Part shown: positions 27,482 to 35,879 of the stretch, piece after piece
Layout of the letters: the number at the start of each line of letters is the position of its first letter
Position numbering within the stretch: position 1 is the first letter of the stretch
Assembly: GCF_000467855.2 (NCBI RefSeq)
Contig: NZ_KI259221.1
Span: forward strand, 1-57,063
DNA: 57,063 nucleotides
DNA from: Porphyromonas sp. oral taxon 278 str. W7784
GTDB lineage: Bacteria; Bacteroidota; Bacteroidia; Bacteroidales; Porphyromonadaceae
Direction: 5' to 3'
Position numbers and translations under genes: made by a program
The notes under the pieces: model-generated
Seen by the model: the letters and a program-made list of their open reading frames with translations, nothing else
Told to the model about the DNA's origin: nothing
Databases searched by the model: none

Positions 27482-29035
27482 ATGAGTGTTCAACTAGAGA
27501 AAATTAAGGAGCTCATAGAGCTTCGTGCCAAGGCGCACCTTGGTGGTGGTCAGAAGCGTATCGACAGCCAGCATCAGAAGGGTAAGTTCACCGCTCGTGA
27601 ACGTATCGCCCTCCTCCTCGACGAAGGGAGCTTCGATGAGATCGATACCTTCGTCCTGCACCGCTCGACGAACTTCGGTATCGACAAGACTAAGTTCCTC
27701 GGTGATGGTGTAGTCACCGGCTCGGGTACGATCGATGGTCGTCTGGTCTACGTCTTCGCACAGGACTTCACCGTCTTCGGTGGTGCTCTCTCCGAGATGC
27801 TTGCCTCTAAGATCTGTAAGGTCATGAAGCTGGCTATGGAGATGGGTGCTCCTGTCATCGGGCTCAATGACTCCGGTGGTGCACGTATCCAGGAAGGGAT
27901 CAACGCTCTGAGTGGCTATGGTGACATCTTCCAGAACAACATCCTAGCCTCTGGTGTCATCCCTCAGATCTCTGCTATCTTCGGTCCTTGTGCTGGTGGT
28001 GCTGTTTACTCTCCAGCTCTGACGGACTTCAACATCATGAGCAAGGGCACGAGCTACATGTTCCTCACCGGTCCTAAGGTCGTCAAGACCGTCACGGGCG
28101 AAGATGTGACTCAGGAGCAGCTCGGTGGTGCTAGCGTACACGCCTCTAAGAGTGGTGTCGCTCACTTCGCAGTAGACAATGAAGAGGAAGGTATCCGCCT
28201 CATTCGTCACCTCCTCTCCTTCATCCCCCAGAACAATATGGAGGATGCTCCTTGTGTCGAGCCTACGGATGCCGTCGATCGTGTCGATGATGTACTCAAC
28301 ACCATCATCCCTGATCAGCCCAACAAGAGCTACAATATGTATGATGTCATCGGTACCATCGTCGACAATGGTGAGTTCCTCGAGATCCACCGTGACTGGG
28401 CTAAGAACATCATCATCGGCTTCGCTCGCTTCAATGGTCAGAGCGTCGGTATCGTAGCTAACCAGCCTATGGTCATGGCAGGTGCCCTCGACAGCAATGC
28501 TTCTCGTAAGGCTGCTCGCTTCGTCCGCTTCTGTGATGCCTTCAATATCCCTCTCGTGACCCTCGTAGACGTCCCAGGCTTCCTCCCAGGTACGGGTCAG
28601 GAATACAACGGTGTCATCGTCCATGGTGCTAAGCTCCTCTATGCTTACGGGGAAGCTACTGTACCTAAGATCACCGTCACGCTACGTAAGTCCTATGGTG
28701 GTGCCTACATCGTGATGAGCTCCAAGCACCTACGCTCCGATGTCAACCTAGCTTGGCCTTCGGCTGAGATCGCTGTCATGGGCCCTGCAGGTGCTGTAGA
28801 AGTGATCTTCGCTAAGGATGTAGCTGCTGCCGAAGATCCAGCTGCTGCTGCCGCTGAGAAGGAAGAAGAATACCGCAAGGCCTTCGCTAATCCATACAAC
28901 GCCGCTTCCTACGGCTATATGGATGACGTCATCGAGCCTCGCAACACCCGCTTCCGTATCATCCGCGCTCTGGAACAGCTCCGCACGAAGAAGCAGATCA
29001 ATCCCGCCAAGAAGCACGATAATCTGCCTCTCTAA
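27482..29035 (+). CDS. mmdA: Methylmalonyl-CoA decarboxylase alpha subunit (carboxyltransferase)
   Basis: 517 residues, biotin-dependent carboxyltransferase of the PccB/MmdA type. Motifs: [18 protein letters not shown] near 34-51, [17 protein letters not shown] near 122-138, [16 protein letters not shown] near 165-180, [18 protein letters not shown] and [23 protein letters not shown]-like second oxyanion region. With biotin carrier, delta, epsilon and beta subunits encoded next, it transfers the methylmalonyl-CoA carboxyl group to biotin, yielding propionyl-CoA. Homologous subunits also serve propionyl-CoA carboxylase, but the context with a sodium-pump beta subunit supports the decarboxylase. 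Confidence 0.93.
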   Translation: MSVQLEKIKELIELRAKAHLGGGQKRIDSQHQKGKFTARERIALLLDEGSFDEIDTFVLHRSTNFGIDKTKFLGDGVVTGSGTIDGRLVYVFAQDFTVFGGALSEMLASKICKVMKLAMEMGAPVIGLNDSGGARIQEGINALSGYGDIFQNNILASGVIPQISAIFGPCAGGAVYSPALTDFNIMSKGTSYMFLTGPKVVKTVTGEDVTQEQLGGASVHASKSGVAHFAVDNEEEGIRLIRHLLSFIPQNNMEDAPCVEPTDAVDRVDDVLNTIIPDQPNKSYNMYDVIGTIVDNGEFLEIHRDWAKNIIIGFARFNGQSVGIVANQPMVMAGALDSNASRKAARFVRFCDAFNIPLVTLVDVPGFLPGTGQEYNGVIVHGAKLLYAYGEATVPKITVTLRKSYGGAYIVMSSKHLRSDVNLAWPSAEIAVMGPAGAVEVIFAKDVAAAEDPAAAAAEKEEEYRKAFANPYNAASYGYMDDVIEPRNTRFRIIRALEQLRTKKQINPAKKHDNLPL

Positions 29036-29077
29036 GCGTCTATCCTTAGCCGTGCACAGTCATTCATACTCGATGCT

Positions 29078-29581
29078 ATGAATACCGCTCGCCAACTACG
29101 CATGCTTCTCCTCGGTCTGCCCCTCATGGCAGTACCGATGGGGGCATGGGCTCAGGATGCACCCCAGCTCTCTGAGAAGGTGCAGAAGCTCGCTGAGCGA
29201 GACCCCGCAGGGGGGATCATGACCCTCACGGCCGTACTTGTCGTCTTCCTCGCTCTCCTGATGCTGGTCTTCATCTTCCAGTTCATAGGCAACCTCTTCC
29301 AGAAGAGGTCGGCTCCCAAGGCCATCCAGCCTACTGTAGTGAAGACCGCCGCACCGAGCGTCTCAGGGAAGCCTTCGGATGAAGCCTTGGTCGCTATCTC
29401 TCTGGCTCTACAGAGCGCAGCAGGGAGACCCGACGAAGTCGCTGCTGCTATCTCTCTTGCCCTCCGTGCAGAGCTCGAGACACAGCATGATCACGAGAGC
29501 TATGTCCTGACGATCCGCCGTCGCCCCACCCAGTGGAATGCACGTATCCAGGAGACTCGGACACGGGCATACAAACACTAA
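29078..29581 (+). CDS. mmdD: Sodium-pump decarboxylase delta subunit (OadG family)
   Basis: 167 residues. An N-terminal hydrophobic leader (LLLGLPLMAVPMGAWA) is followed by a conserved OadG-type membrane helix (LTAVLVVFLALLMLVFIFQFIG near 51-72), a Lys/Pro/Ala linker, and a C-terminal segment AISLALRAELETQHDHESY with RRPTQWNARI. It anchors the soluble carboxyltransferase and biotin carrier to the membrane beta subunit. The C-terminal segment is repeated in the 60-residue protein encoded next. Confidence 0.88.
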   Translation: MNTARQLRMLLLGLPLMAVPMGAWAQDAPQLSEKVQKLAERDPAGGIMTLTAVLVVFLALLMLVFIFQFIGNLFQKRSAPKAIQPTVVKTAAPSVSGKPSDEALVAISLALQSAAGRPDEVAAAISLALRAELETQHDHESYVLTIRRRPTQWNARIQETRTRAYKH

Positions 29582-29599
29582 TATTGATATCCTCACACT

Positions 29600-29782
29600 A
29601 TGTCGCAGGAAACGAATCTCAAGGAAGTCTTCGTCGCTATCTCTTATGCACTGCATGAAGAGCTAGGCAAGCACCTCCACGACCAGGAGTCACTGGTGCT
29701 TACCTTCAAGCGTAGCGCTCCATCACCCTGGGCGCTCAAGTGTCTGACGATGCGTCAGCTTCCTACTATCACTCGACTATAA
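29600..29782 (+). CDS. mmdE: Small decarboxylase subunit, epsilon-like
   Basis: 60 residues. VFVAISYALHEELGKHLHDQ followed by ESLVLTFKR and SPWALK aligns with the C-terminal part of the delta subunit encoded just before it (AISLALRAELETQHDHESY then LTIRR and QWNARI). Veillonella methylmalonyl-CoA decarboxylase has a 55-residue epsilon chain, similar to the delta C-terminus, encoded at the same place (mmdA-D-E-C-B, from memory). In that enzyme epsilon stabilises the complex. Short, but position and similarity make it a real gene. Confidence 0.82.
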   Translation: MSQETNLKEVFVAISYALHEELGKHLHDQESLVLTFKRSAPSPWALKCLTMRQLPTITRL

Positions 29783-29809
29783 GCAATCACAAACAACTCC
29801 ATATCCACA

Positions 29810-30298
29810 ATGAAAGAGTACAAGTATAAGATCAATGGCAACGAGTACAGCGTCGCTATCATCGATCTCGAAGGCGACAAGGCTGCCGTAGAAGTAAATG
29901 GTGTCTCCTACCAGGTAGATATCCTCACCGAGGGCTATACCGCTCCCGCTCCTCGCCCTGCCGCTAAGCCTGCAGCAGCCCCACAGCCTGCTCCCGCAGC
30001 ACCAGCCCCTGCCGCAGCTCCTGTAGCTCCACAGCCCATCGCCCCTGCAGCTCCTGCTGCTGAGCCTGCAGCTCCTGCTGGCAAGGGTACCGCCGTGCAG
30101 TCTCCTCTGCCTGGGGTCATCCTCGACATCAAGGTAGCAGTAGGGGATCAGGTGAAGGCTGGTCAGACCGTCGCCATCCTCGAAGCTATGAAGATGGAGA
30201 ACAACATCAACGCTGAGTGTGATGGGGTCATCACAGCGATCAAGGTCGCTAAGGGAGACAACATCCTCGAAGGCTCGGATATCGTAATCATCGGATAA
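29810..30298 (+). CDS. mmdC: Biotin carboxyl carrier subunit (gamma)
   Basis: 162 residues. An N-terminal strand-rich part (MKEYKYKINGNEYSVAI), an Ala/Pro-rich linker of about 45 residues (near 44-90) and a C-terminal biotinyl domain with AILEAMKMENNINAE, the biotin attachment lysine between two methionines. It carries carboxybiotin from the carboxyltransferase to the membrane beta subunit. The flexible linker is the usual swinging arm. Confidence 0.95.
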   Translation: MKEYKYKINGNEYSVAIIDLEGDKAAVEVNGVSYQVDILTEGYTAPAPRPAAKPAAAPQPAPAAPAPAAAPVAPQPIAPAAPAAEPAAPAGKGTAVQSPLPGVILDIKVAVGDQVKAGQTVAILEAMKMENNINAECDGVITAIKVAKGDNILEGSDIVIIG

Positions 30299-30302
30299 TC
30301 TT

Positions 30303-31457
30303 ATGTCCTCCTTCTGGGGCTTCTTAGCTGAGAACCTGCAGACGTTCTATTCCTTTACCGGAATGGCGAATGCTACACCAGGGCACCTCATCATGATCTT
30401 GGTGGGGCTACTCTTCATCTTCTTAGCTATCAAATATGAGTTTGAGCCCCTCCTGCTGATCCCGATCGGATTCGGTATGCTCATAGGCAATATCCCGATG
30501 ATGAACGGTCTGCAGGTAGGTATCTACGAAGAAGGATCCGTACTGAATATCCTCTACCAGGGAGTGCGTCAAGGGTGGTACCCACCCTTGATCTTCCTTG
30601 GAATCGGGGCTATGACGGACTTCACGGCTCTGATCTCTAACCCCAAGCTCATGCTCGTCGGGGCTGCTGCTCAGTTCGGTATCTTCGCCGCCTACATGAC
30701 AGCCTTGCAGCTGGGCTTCACGCCTCCTGAAGCTGGTGCTATCGGTATCATCGGTGGGGCAGATGGTCCTACGGCTATCTTCCTCTCCAACCGTCTAGCT
30801 CCTCACCTGCTAGGTGCTATCGCTGTGTCGGCCTATTCGTACATGGCACTGGTACCTGTGATCCAGCCTCCCTTCATGCGTCTCTTGACGACGAAGAAGG
30901 AGCGTGTGATGCGCATGAAACGTCCTCGTCAGGTATCTCAGACAGAGAAGATCATATTCCCTATCGCTGGGCTACTACTGACGACGATGCTTGTACCCCC
31001 TGCTCTGCCTCTCCTCGGGATGCTCTTCTTCGGCAACCTCCTGCGTGAGAGTGGTGTCACCAAGCGTTTGGCTGACACAGCTAAGGGTCCACTCATCGAT
31101 ACGGTGACCATCCTTCTCGGGGTCACAGTCGGAGCTTCTACGCAGGCTACGGAATTCCTTACTGGGAACTCTGTCCTGATCTTCGGCTTGGGCGCTTTCT
31201 CCTTCATTGTCGCTACAGTGACAGGGATATGCTTCGTCAAGTTCTTCAACCTCTTCCTCAAGAAAGAGAACAAGATCAATCCGCTCATCGGGAATGCTGG
31301 GGTGTCAGCTGTGCCTGACTCTGCTCGTATCTCCCAGACTCTAGGGCTGGAGTATGACCCTACTAATTACCTGCTCATGCACGCCATGGGTCCGAATGTC
31401 GCAGGGGTCATCGGATCAGCTGTCGCAGCTGGTATCCTCCTGAGCTTCCTAGCCTAA
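30303..31457 (+). CDS. mmdB: Sodium-translocating decarboxylase beta subunit
   Basis: 384 residues with about ten membrane segments. Diagnostic motifs: FLGIGAMTDFTALISNPK near 99-116, IGIIGGADGPTAIFLSNRLAP near 148-168 (the conserved aspartate region), GVTVGASTQATEFL, and NAGVSAVPDSAR near 337. It decarboxylates carboxybiotin and exports sodium, storing the energy as a gradient. It begins 4 bases after mmdC and ends the operon. Confidence 0.96.
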   Translation: MSSFWGFLAENLQTFYSFTGMANATPGHLIMILVGLLFIFLAIKYEFEPLLLIPIGFGMLIGNIPMMNGLQVGIYEEGSVLNILYQGVRQGWYPPLIFLGIGAMTDFTALISNPKLMLVGAAAQFGIFAAYMTALQLGFTPPEAGAIGIIGGADGPTAIFLSNRLAPHLLGAIAVSAYSYMALVPVIQPPFMRLLTTKKERVMRMKRPRQVSQTEKIIFPIAGLLLTTMLVPPALPLLGMLFFGNLLRESGVTKRLADTAKGPLIDTVTILLGVTVGASTQATEFLTGNSVLIFGLGAFSFIVATVTGICFVKFFNLFLKKENKINPLIGNAGVSAVPDSARISQTLGLEYDPTNYLLMHAMGPNVAGVIGSAVAAGILLSFLA

Positions 31458-31496
31458 CTTAGCTAGAGGCTCCTCCCTCGAAGTCAAGCATAAAGC

Positions 31497-31546
31497 AAGC
31501 CGTGCCTTGGTGTCCATCCTAGTGACACCAGGGCACGGCTTCTTTT
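31497..31546 (+). terminator. Terminator of the methylmalonyl-CoA decarboxylase operon
   Basis: Stem AAGCCGTGCCTTGGTGTC with GACACCAGGGCACGGCTT and a downstream TTTT. Confidence 0.92.
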
Positions 31547-31639
31547 GTGTCGATCGGTCTGTAGATCCTGCGAAACAATCTCCCTCCACACAGGTTAGTA
31601 GGGTAAGTCCCAATTTATAACGTTAATCAAACAAAGGAA

Positions 31640-32317
31640 ATGAAGAAGAATATGACCTTGGCCCTAGCAGGAGTACTTGCTTCGGGGCTCTTTATCGCCT
31701 CCTGCTCCGGCTCTAAGGGGCAGAATGGTGTGGCAGCTACTGATTCGGTCGCTGCTAGTGCTATGGATGCCTCACGGGCCGTCGCAGTGGATACTACCGC
31801 CTCTATGCTCTCGTGGAAGGGCTTCAAGCCTGGCGGAGAGCACTACGGCAAGCTACCCGTAAGCGAGGGTGCTCTAGACCTCAAGGATGGTATCCTACGG
31901 GCTGGCTCCGTCACGATCCATCTTGGGTGGTCACTGACGGTCGAAGATATGAAGCCTGGAGAAGGCGGTGATAAGCTCAAGGCACACCTCCTTAGCGAAG
32001 ACTTCTTCGACGTAGCTAAGTACCCCGAGGTGAAGTTTGAACTCACGGATATCCCCGCCGAGGGTATTCGCCTCAGTGAGGCACAAGAGCTGAAGGGCAA
32101 CCTTACCCTCAAGGACGTGACGAAGAACATCACGATCCCCATCGAGTCCGTATCGCTTGACGATGCTACGGGCGCCTATACCATCAAGAGTAAGACCTTC
32201 ACGATCAACCGTACCGACTGGAATGTGAAGTATGGCTCGAAGAGCTTCTTCAAGGGGCTAGGGGACAAGTTCATCAACGATGAGATTGAGCTGAGCTTCG
32301 TCCTGAAGACTAAGTAA
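31640..32317 (+). CDS. YceI-family lipoprotein
   Basis: 225 residues. Lipoprotein signal ending LFIASC puts the lipid-bearing cysteine at about residue 22. The YceI beta-barrel follows: SMLSWKGFKPGGEHYGKLPV, VTIHLGWSLTVEDM, HLLSEDFFDVAKYPEVKFE, LTLKDVTKNITIPI, and FTINRTDWNVKYGSKSFF. YceI proteins hold isoprenoid or other lipids in the periplasm; anchoring by lipid is common in Bacteroidota. Stands alone between two terminators. Confidence 0.93.
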   Translation: MKKNMTLALAGVLASGLFIASCSGSKGQNGVAATDSVAASAMDASRAVAVDTTASMLSWKGFKPGGEHYGKLPVSEGALDLKDGILRAGSVTIHLGWSLTVEDMKPGEGGDKLKAHLLSEDFFDVAKYPEVKFELTDIPAEGIRLSEAQELKGNLTLKDVTKNITIPIESVSLDDATGAYTIKSKTFTINRTDWNVKYGSKSFFKGLGDKFINDEIELSFVLKTK

Positions 32318-32380
32318 GGTCCAAGCCTTCTCTCCGTCGTCTATAGCCCTCTAGGGGCTCTAGAGTCACGTAGAGCGGCA

Positions 32381-32423
32381 AAGGGCTCATCCATCTACCC
32401 TCAGAGTAGATGGATGAGCCCTT
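32381..32423. terminator. Bidirectional terminator
   Basis: A perfect 18-bp stem AAGGGCTCATCCATCTAC/GTAGATGGATGAGCCCTT lies between convergent genes. Confidence 0.93.
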
Positions 32424-32447
32424 GCTCTTGCTCTGCCCTGGACTAGG

Positions 32448-32753
32448 CTATCCCTCGAGGAAAGACTCCAGCTCAGGGTGACGATGTATGTATGCCTTGA
32501 TGTAGGGGCAGATGGGGCGTACTCGGAGCCCTCGCTGAGCACATAGCTCGAAGAAGGCTTTTGCCAAGAGCCCAGCATAGCCCTTGCCTTCGTGCTCAGG
32601 CTGAACGAAAGTATGCTCAGCGAGAGCAACTCCTGTAGGGGTGACTCTGAAGGTGAGATAGCCCAGCTCTTCATCGCCCGCTATTAGAGCGATACGCCCG
32701 TCTGTAGCGCTGATTGAGGTCTGGATCTTAGGGGAAGTGGAGATTTGTGTCAT
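32448..32753 (-). CDS. Small GNAT-family acetyltransferase (Gcn5-related, PF14542 type)
   Basis: 101 residues. LGYLTFRVTPTGVALAEHTFVQPEHEGKG (near 31-59, only part quoted in the family sense) followed by AGLLAKAFFELCAQRGLRVRPICPYIKAYI matches the short YjdJ/PF14542-like acetyltransferases, with the HEGKGYAGLL acetyl-CoA loop and the PICPYIKAYI signature. Substrate unknown. Confidence 0.88.
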   Translation of the reverse strand: MTQISTSPKIQTSISATDGRIALIAGDEELGYLTFRVTPTGVALAEHTFVQPEHEGKGYAGLLAKAFFELCAQRGLRVRPICPYIKAYIHRHPELESFLEG

Positions 32754-32879
32754 AGGAGACGTAGGGTATGGATGATAGGGATAGTTATGGTCAAGAGGTA
32801 GCTACTTCACTCCATATAGGTAGCATCTTCCTCTTCTTAGGTCGAGGAAAGGAGGGGAGGCGAGAGCTACCTAGACAAG

Positions 32880-32919
32880 AAGAGAGGTCACTCCATCCGA
32901 TGGTGAAGTGACCTCTCTT
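32880..32919 (-). terminator. Terminator of the HU gene
   Basis: AAGAGAGGTCACT pairs with AGTGACCTCTCTT across a short loop; it lies 28 bases downstream of the HU stop on the minus strand. Confidence 0.85.
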
Positions 32920-32946
32920 TGTTCAATTTCTCAAAGAGGGAGGAGA

Positions 32947-33240
32947 TTACTTCTTGCCCTTCTTAGCAGGAGCAACGTTCAGATCAAGCGCTGCACCAGC
33001 CTTAAACTTAACGGCCTTGCGAGCGGGGATGTGAATCTTCTTCTTGGTCTGTGGGTTGATCCCTTCACGAGCTGGCTTGTCAGCTACAGAGAAAGTACCG
33101 AAACCAAGGAGAGCAATCTTTTCTCCCTTCTTGAGTTCTTCAGCTACGACGGTAGCGAAGGCTTCTACAGCAGCACGAGCATCTACCTTAGTGAGGCCTG
33201 CCTTCTCTGCTACACGTGCGATGAAATCTGTCTTGTTCAT
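32947..33240 (-). CDS. hup: HU-family DNA-binding protein
   Basis: 97 residues. MNKTDFIARVAEKAGL, then ALLGFGTFSVADKPAREGINPQ with the turn, and the DNA-bending arm ending IPARKAVKFKAG. The AKKGKK tail is a basic extension beyond the 90-residue standard. It compacts and bends DNA as a dimer. Transcribed alone from a promoter about 100 bases upstream. Confidence 0.96.
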   Translation of the reverse strand: MNKTDFIARVAEKAGLTKVDARAAVEAFATVVAEELKKGEKIALLGFGTFSVADKPAREGINPQTKKKIHIPARKAVKFKAGAALDLNVAPAKKGKK

Positions 33241-33298
33241 GAGCTTTGTTATATGGGTTGTACAATGTGCTAATCTGAGAACTCAGGAGCATAGGCTT

Positions 33299-33315
33299 TG
33301 ATCAGTGGTGATCAG
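33299..33315. promoter_or_regulatory. Paired TGATCA sites in the HU leader
   Basis: Two TGATCA palindromes separated by GTGG sit between the HU -7 element and the HU start. They could be a protein site or part of an RNA fold; inference only. Confidence 0.3.
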
Positions 33316-33343
33316 AAGGTGTGATCTCTCCTTGATTCTTGTC

Positions 33344-33351
33344 CAAATGTA
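33344..33351 (-). promoter_or_regulatory. -7 element of the HU gene
   Basis: TACATTTG on the minus strand, 104 bases before the ATG at 33240, giving a leader of about 97 bases. Confidence 0.55.
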
Positions 33352-33370
33352 CAGATTTTTTTGCTTATAT

Positions 33371-33388
33371 AAAGGCCCTAAGGCCTTT
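33371..33388 (-). terminator. Short hairpin downstream of the GH92 gene
   Basis: AAAGGCC-CTAA-GGCCTTT, 30 bases after the GH92 stop; followed on the minus strand by an AT-rich stretch. Weak terminator. Confidence 0.45.
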
Positions 33389-33417
33389 CGTGCAAAAAAC
33401 ATTTGATAGCCTCACCC

Positions 33418-35736
33418 CTATTGGCATGCTACGATCTCAGGTGTACCCCCTGTCACTTTGGTATAGAAGGTCACCTTGCCAGCATTCATCAGCTCATCAT
33501 GATTGATGCGATAGACATTCTTATAGAGCTTGTTACCTACCTTAAAGGTGTCGAAGTAGATCCCTCTTCGGCTACTCTCAGAGTCTACGGGTGTCGTCTC
33601 GATGACAAGCGTTGGGTTCTTGTAATACTTCGTATCAAGATGGAGGGTAACTTTATCAAATACAGGCGTCGTGAGGGCATAACTCATCGATCCTGGGCAG
33701 TCTGGATAGAAGCCAAGCATCGTGAAGATGGCCCAGGCACTCATCGCACCCGTGTCGTCATTGCCTGGGATACCGCTGACATCGTTTAGGTAGTACTTCC
33801 CGAGGAGCTTGCTCGTGATACGCTGGGTACGCCATGCTTCCTTGGGGAAGTAGGTGAAGAGATAGGGGTAGGCGATATCGGGTTCGTTAGCAGGATCGTA
33901 GTTCTCCTTATCAAAGACGCTCTGTAGCTTGTCTACGAACTTCCGTTCTCCACCCATGAGCTTAGCGAGCCCACGGATATCATGGGGGACATAGAAGCTA
34001 TAGTTCCAAGAGTTCCCTTCATGGAAGCCAGGGTTAGGCTCGAAGTCACGACCGAGGGTGGGGTGGAAGGGGGTGAGGAACTTCCCATTGGGAAGGATGG
34101 GGCGGAGAAGCCCCGTCTCCTTGTCATAGTAGTGCTTGTAGCCTTGGGCACGGCGAGCGAAGAGCTGAGCATCCTTCTTGTTGCCCATAGCAGAGGCGAA
34201 CTGGCTGAGATTCCAGTCGGCGATGTAGTACTCTAGGGCATGAGAGACGGAGTTGTCGAACTGCTCTCTCAAGGGGACATAGCCACGGCTGGCGTAGTCA
34301 TCGAAGTCGGGGCGGAGCTTGTTGTCCTTACCGGGAGTCGTAGCTCCCTTGAGCATAGCTTCGTAGGCGAGCTTGGTGTCGAAATCACGGATACCACGCT
34401 GCCACGTGTCGTTGATGACGATGATCGAGGGATCGCCCTCCATGGTGAAGGTCTCCTGCCCATAGAGCTCCCACTTGGGGAGCCAGCCACCTTCCTTGTA
34501 CATATCGAGCATGGTCTCTACCATGGCCAGCTGTTTGCGAGGGTAGAGGATGGAGAGTAGGGGATGGACATTACGGTAGGTATCCCACAGCGAATAGACG
34601 GTATATCTATCGTGCTTGGTGGTGCCTGTCTCGAGCGAACCCATCATGGGGTACTGACCATTGACATCCTGCAGGATATTGGGGTGGATCAAAAGGTGGT
34701 AGAGAGCCGTGTAGAAGATGGTACGCTCATCAGCGGTACCGCCCTCTACCTCGACGACACGGAGTGCCTTCTCCCAGCTGTCCTCTGCAGCACGACGGAC
34801 GGCGGCAAAGTCAAGCGTAGGTTGCTCGGTAGTGAGGTTCAGCAGGGCATTCTCTTCGCTGACGAAGGAGACACCCGTCTGTACATAGAGTGTCTCACCT
34901 GGCTTGGTATCGAAGGAGAACCATACCCCGACATCATTTCCGCTGATCGCCTTGCGGTAGGTAGGATAGATCTTGTATTTCCCTTGGTCCTTATCCCACT
35001 CGGCCTCTACACCCTCCATAGGAGGCTGCTTCTTCCAGTAACCTGAGGCTGGAGCTCGGCGACTGATGCGGATGGTGAAGTACTGGTTGAAGACTGCTTG
35101 AGGAGCGTAGCAGAAGGTACCCATGAGCTTACTCCCGACAATGGTCGAGTCATTGAGGAAGCGTACGGTAGCTCCACTCTCGTTAGTCAACCCCAGACCA
35201 AGGTTCACGAGGATATTGCTCTTACCTCCACGCTCGAAGGTGAAGGCAGAGATCGCTGTACGCTGCGTAGCGGTCACCTCGGCCTTGATCTTATGTTTGT
35301 CGAGCTCGACGCTGTAGTAGCCAGGGTGTGCCTGCTCATGGCTCATGGCAGAGCCGTAGTGTGTGTAGTCAACATCGAGATCTCCGGAAGAAGCTGATAC
35401 GATGATACTCCCCAGCTCTGGGCAACCTACACCACTAAGGTTGACATGGCTGAAGCCCGAGAAGAACTTGTTGTCAGCTGTGTAGGGAGTACTCCACCAA
35501 CGCTTGTCCTTGTCGAACTTATTGAGCTCAGGTGAGCCCGAGACGTTGAATGGGGTGATGCTCATCAAGCCGTTAGGTACGACGGCTCCTGGATTGGTCG
35601 TACCGAAGTTAGATGTGCCGATGAAGGGGTTGACCTCATCGATGAGTCGCTTGGTACTCTGCGCCCATGATACGCTCACTGAGGTGAGTGTCAGGAGCGA
35701 TAGGGTAGCGAGCAGTGGTAGCTTTGTTAGCTTCAT
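33418..35736 (-). CDS. GH92 family alpha-mannosidase, secreted
   Basis: 772 residues. A signal peptide ending VSVSWA precedes the GH92 opening IDEVNPFIGTSNFGTTNPGAVVPNG. Further family motifs: WWSTPYTADNKFFSGFSHVNLSG-like region near 80-100, GTCYA-type strand, YSLWDTYRNVHPLLSILYP near 377-395, and GNDDTGAMSAWAIFTMLGFYP near 690, which holds the catalytic base region. GH92 enzymes are calcium-dependent exo-alpha-mannosidases that trim N-glycans. No SusC/SusD pair accompanies it, so it is not in a classic polysaccharide locus. Confidence 0.95.
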   Translation of the reverse strand: MKLTKLPLLATLSLLTLTSVSVSWAQSTKRLIDEVNPFIGTSNFGTTNPGAVVPNGLMSITPFNVSGSPELNKFDKDKRWWSTPYTADNKFFSGFSHVNLSGVGCPELGSIIVSASSGDLDVDYTHYGSAMSHEQAHPGYYSVELDKHKIKAEVTATQRTAISAFTFERGGKSNILVNLGLGLTNESGATVRFLNDSTIVGSKLMGTFCYAPQAVFNQYFTIRISRRAPASGYWKKQPPMEGVEAEWDKDQGKYKIYPTYRKAISGNDVGVWFSFDTKPGETLYVQTGVSFVSEENALLNLTTEQPTLDFAAVRRAAEDSWEKALRVVEVEGGTADERTIFYTALYHLLIHPNILQDVNGQYPMMGSLETGTTKHDRYTVYSLWDTYRNVHPLLSILYPRKQLAMVETMLDMYKEGGWLPKWELYGQETFTMEGDPSIIVINDTWQRGIRDFDTKLAYEAMLKGATTPGKDNKLRPDFDDYASRGYVPLREQFDNSVSHALEYYIADWNLSQFASAMGNKKDAQLFARRAQGYKHYYDKETGLLRPILPNGKFLTPFHPTLGRDFEPNPGFHEGNSWNYSFYVPHDIRGLAKLMGGERKFVDKLQSVFDKENYDPANEPDIAYPYLFTYFPKEAWRTQRITSKLLGKYYLNDVSGIPGNDDTGAMSAWAIFTMLGFYPDCPGSMSYALTTPVFDKVTLHLDTKYYKNPTLVIETTPVDSESSRRGIYFDTFKVGNKLYKNVYRINHDELMNAGKVTFYTKVTGGTPEIVACQ

Positions 35737-35773
35737 ATCGTGTATCTGTATAAGGGTATAGTAGGTAAAAAGC

Positions 35774-35838
35774 TCATCCCTTGGATAAGGATCATGGACG
35801 ACTCCGAGGAGCGTGGATGATGATTATCCAAGGGATGA
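35774..35838. terminator. Long imperfect hairpin between GH92 and ffh
   Basis: Outer arms TCATCCCTTGGATAA and TTATCCAAGGGATGA are perfect; the inner part pairs imperfectly. It lies downstream of ffh on the minus strand. Confidence 0.7.
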
Positions 35839-35879
35839 TCTCATATAAGCCTCATCATGAGGCCGAGAGGAATGAAAGA

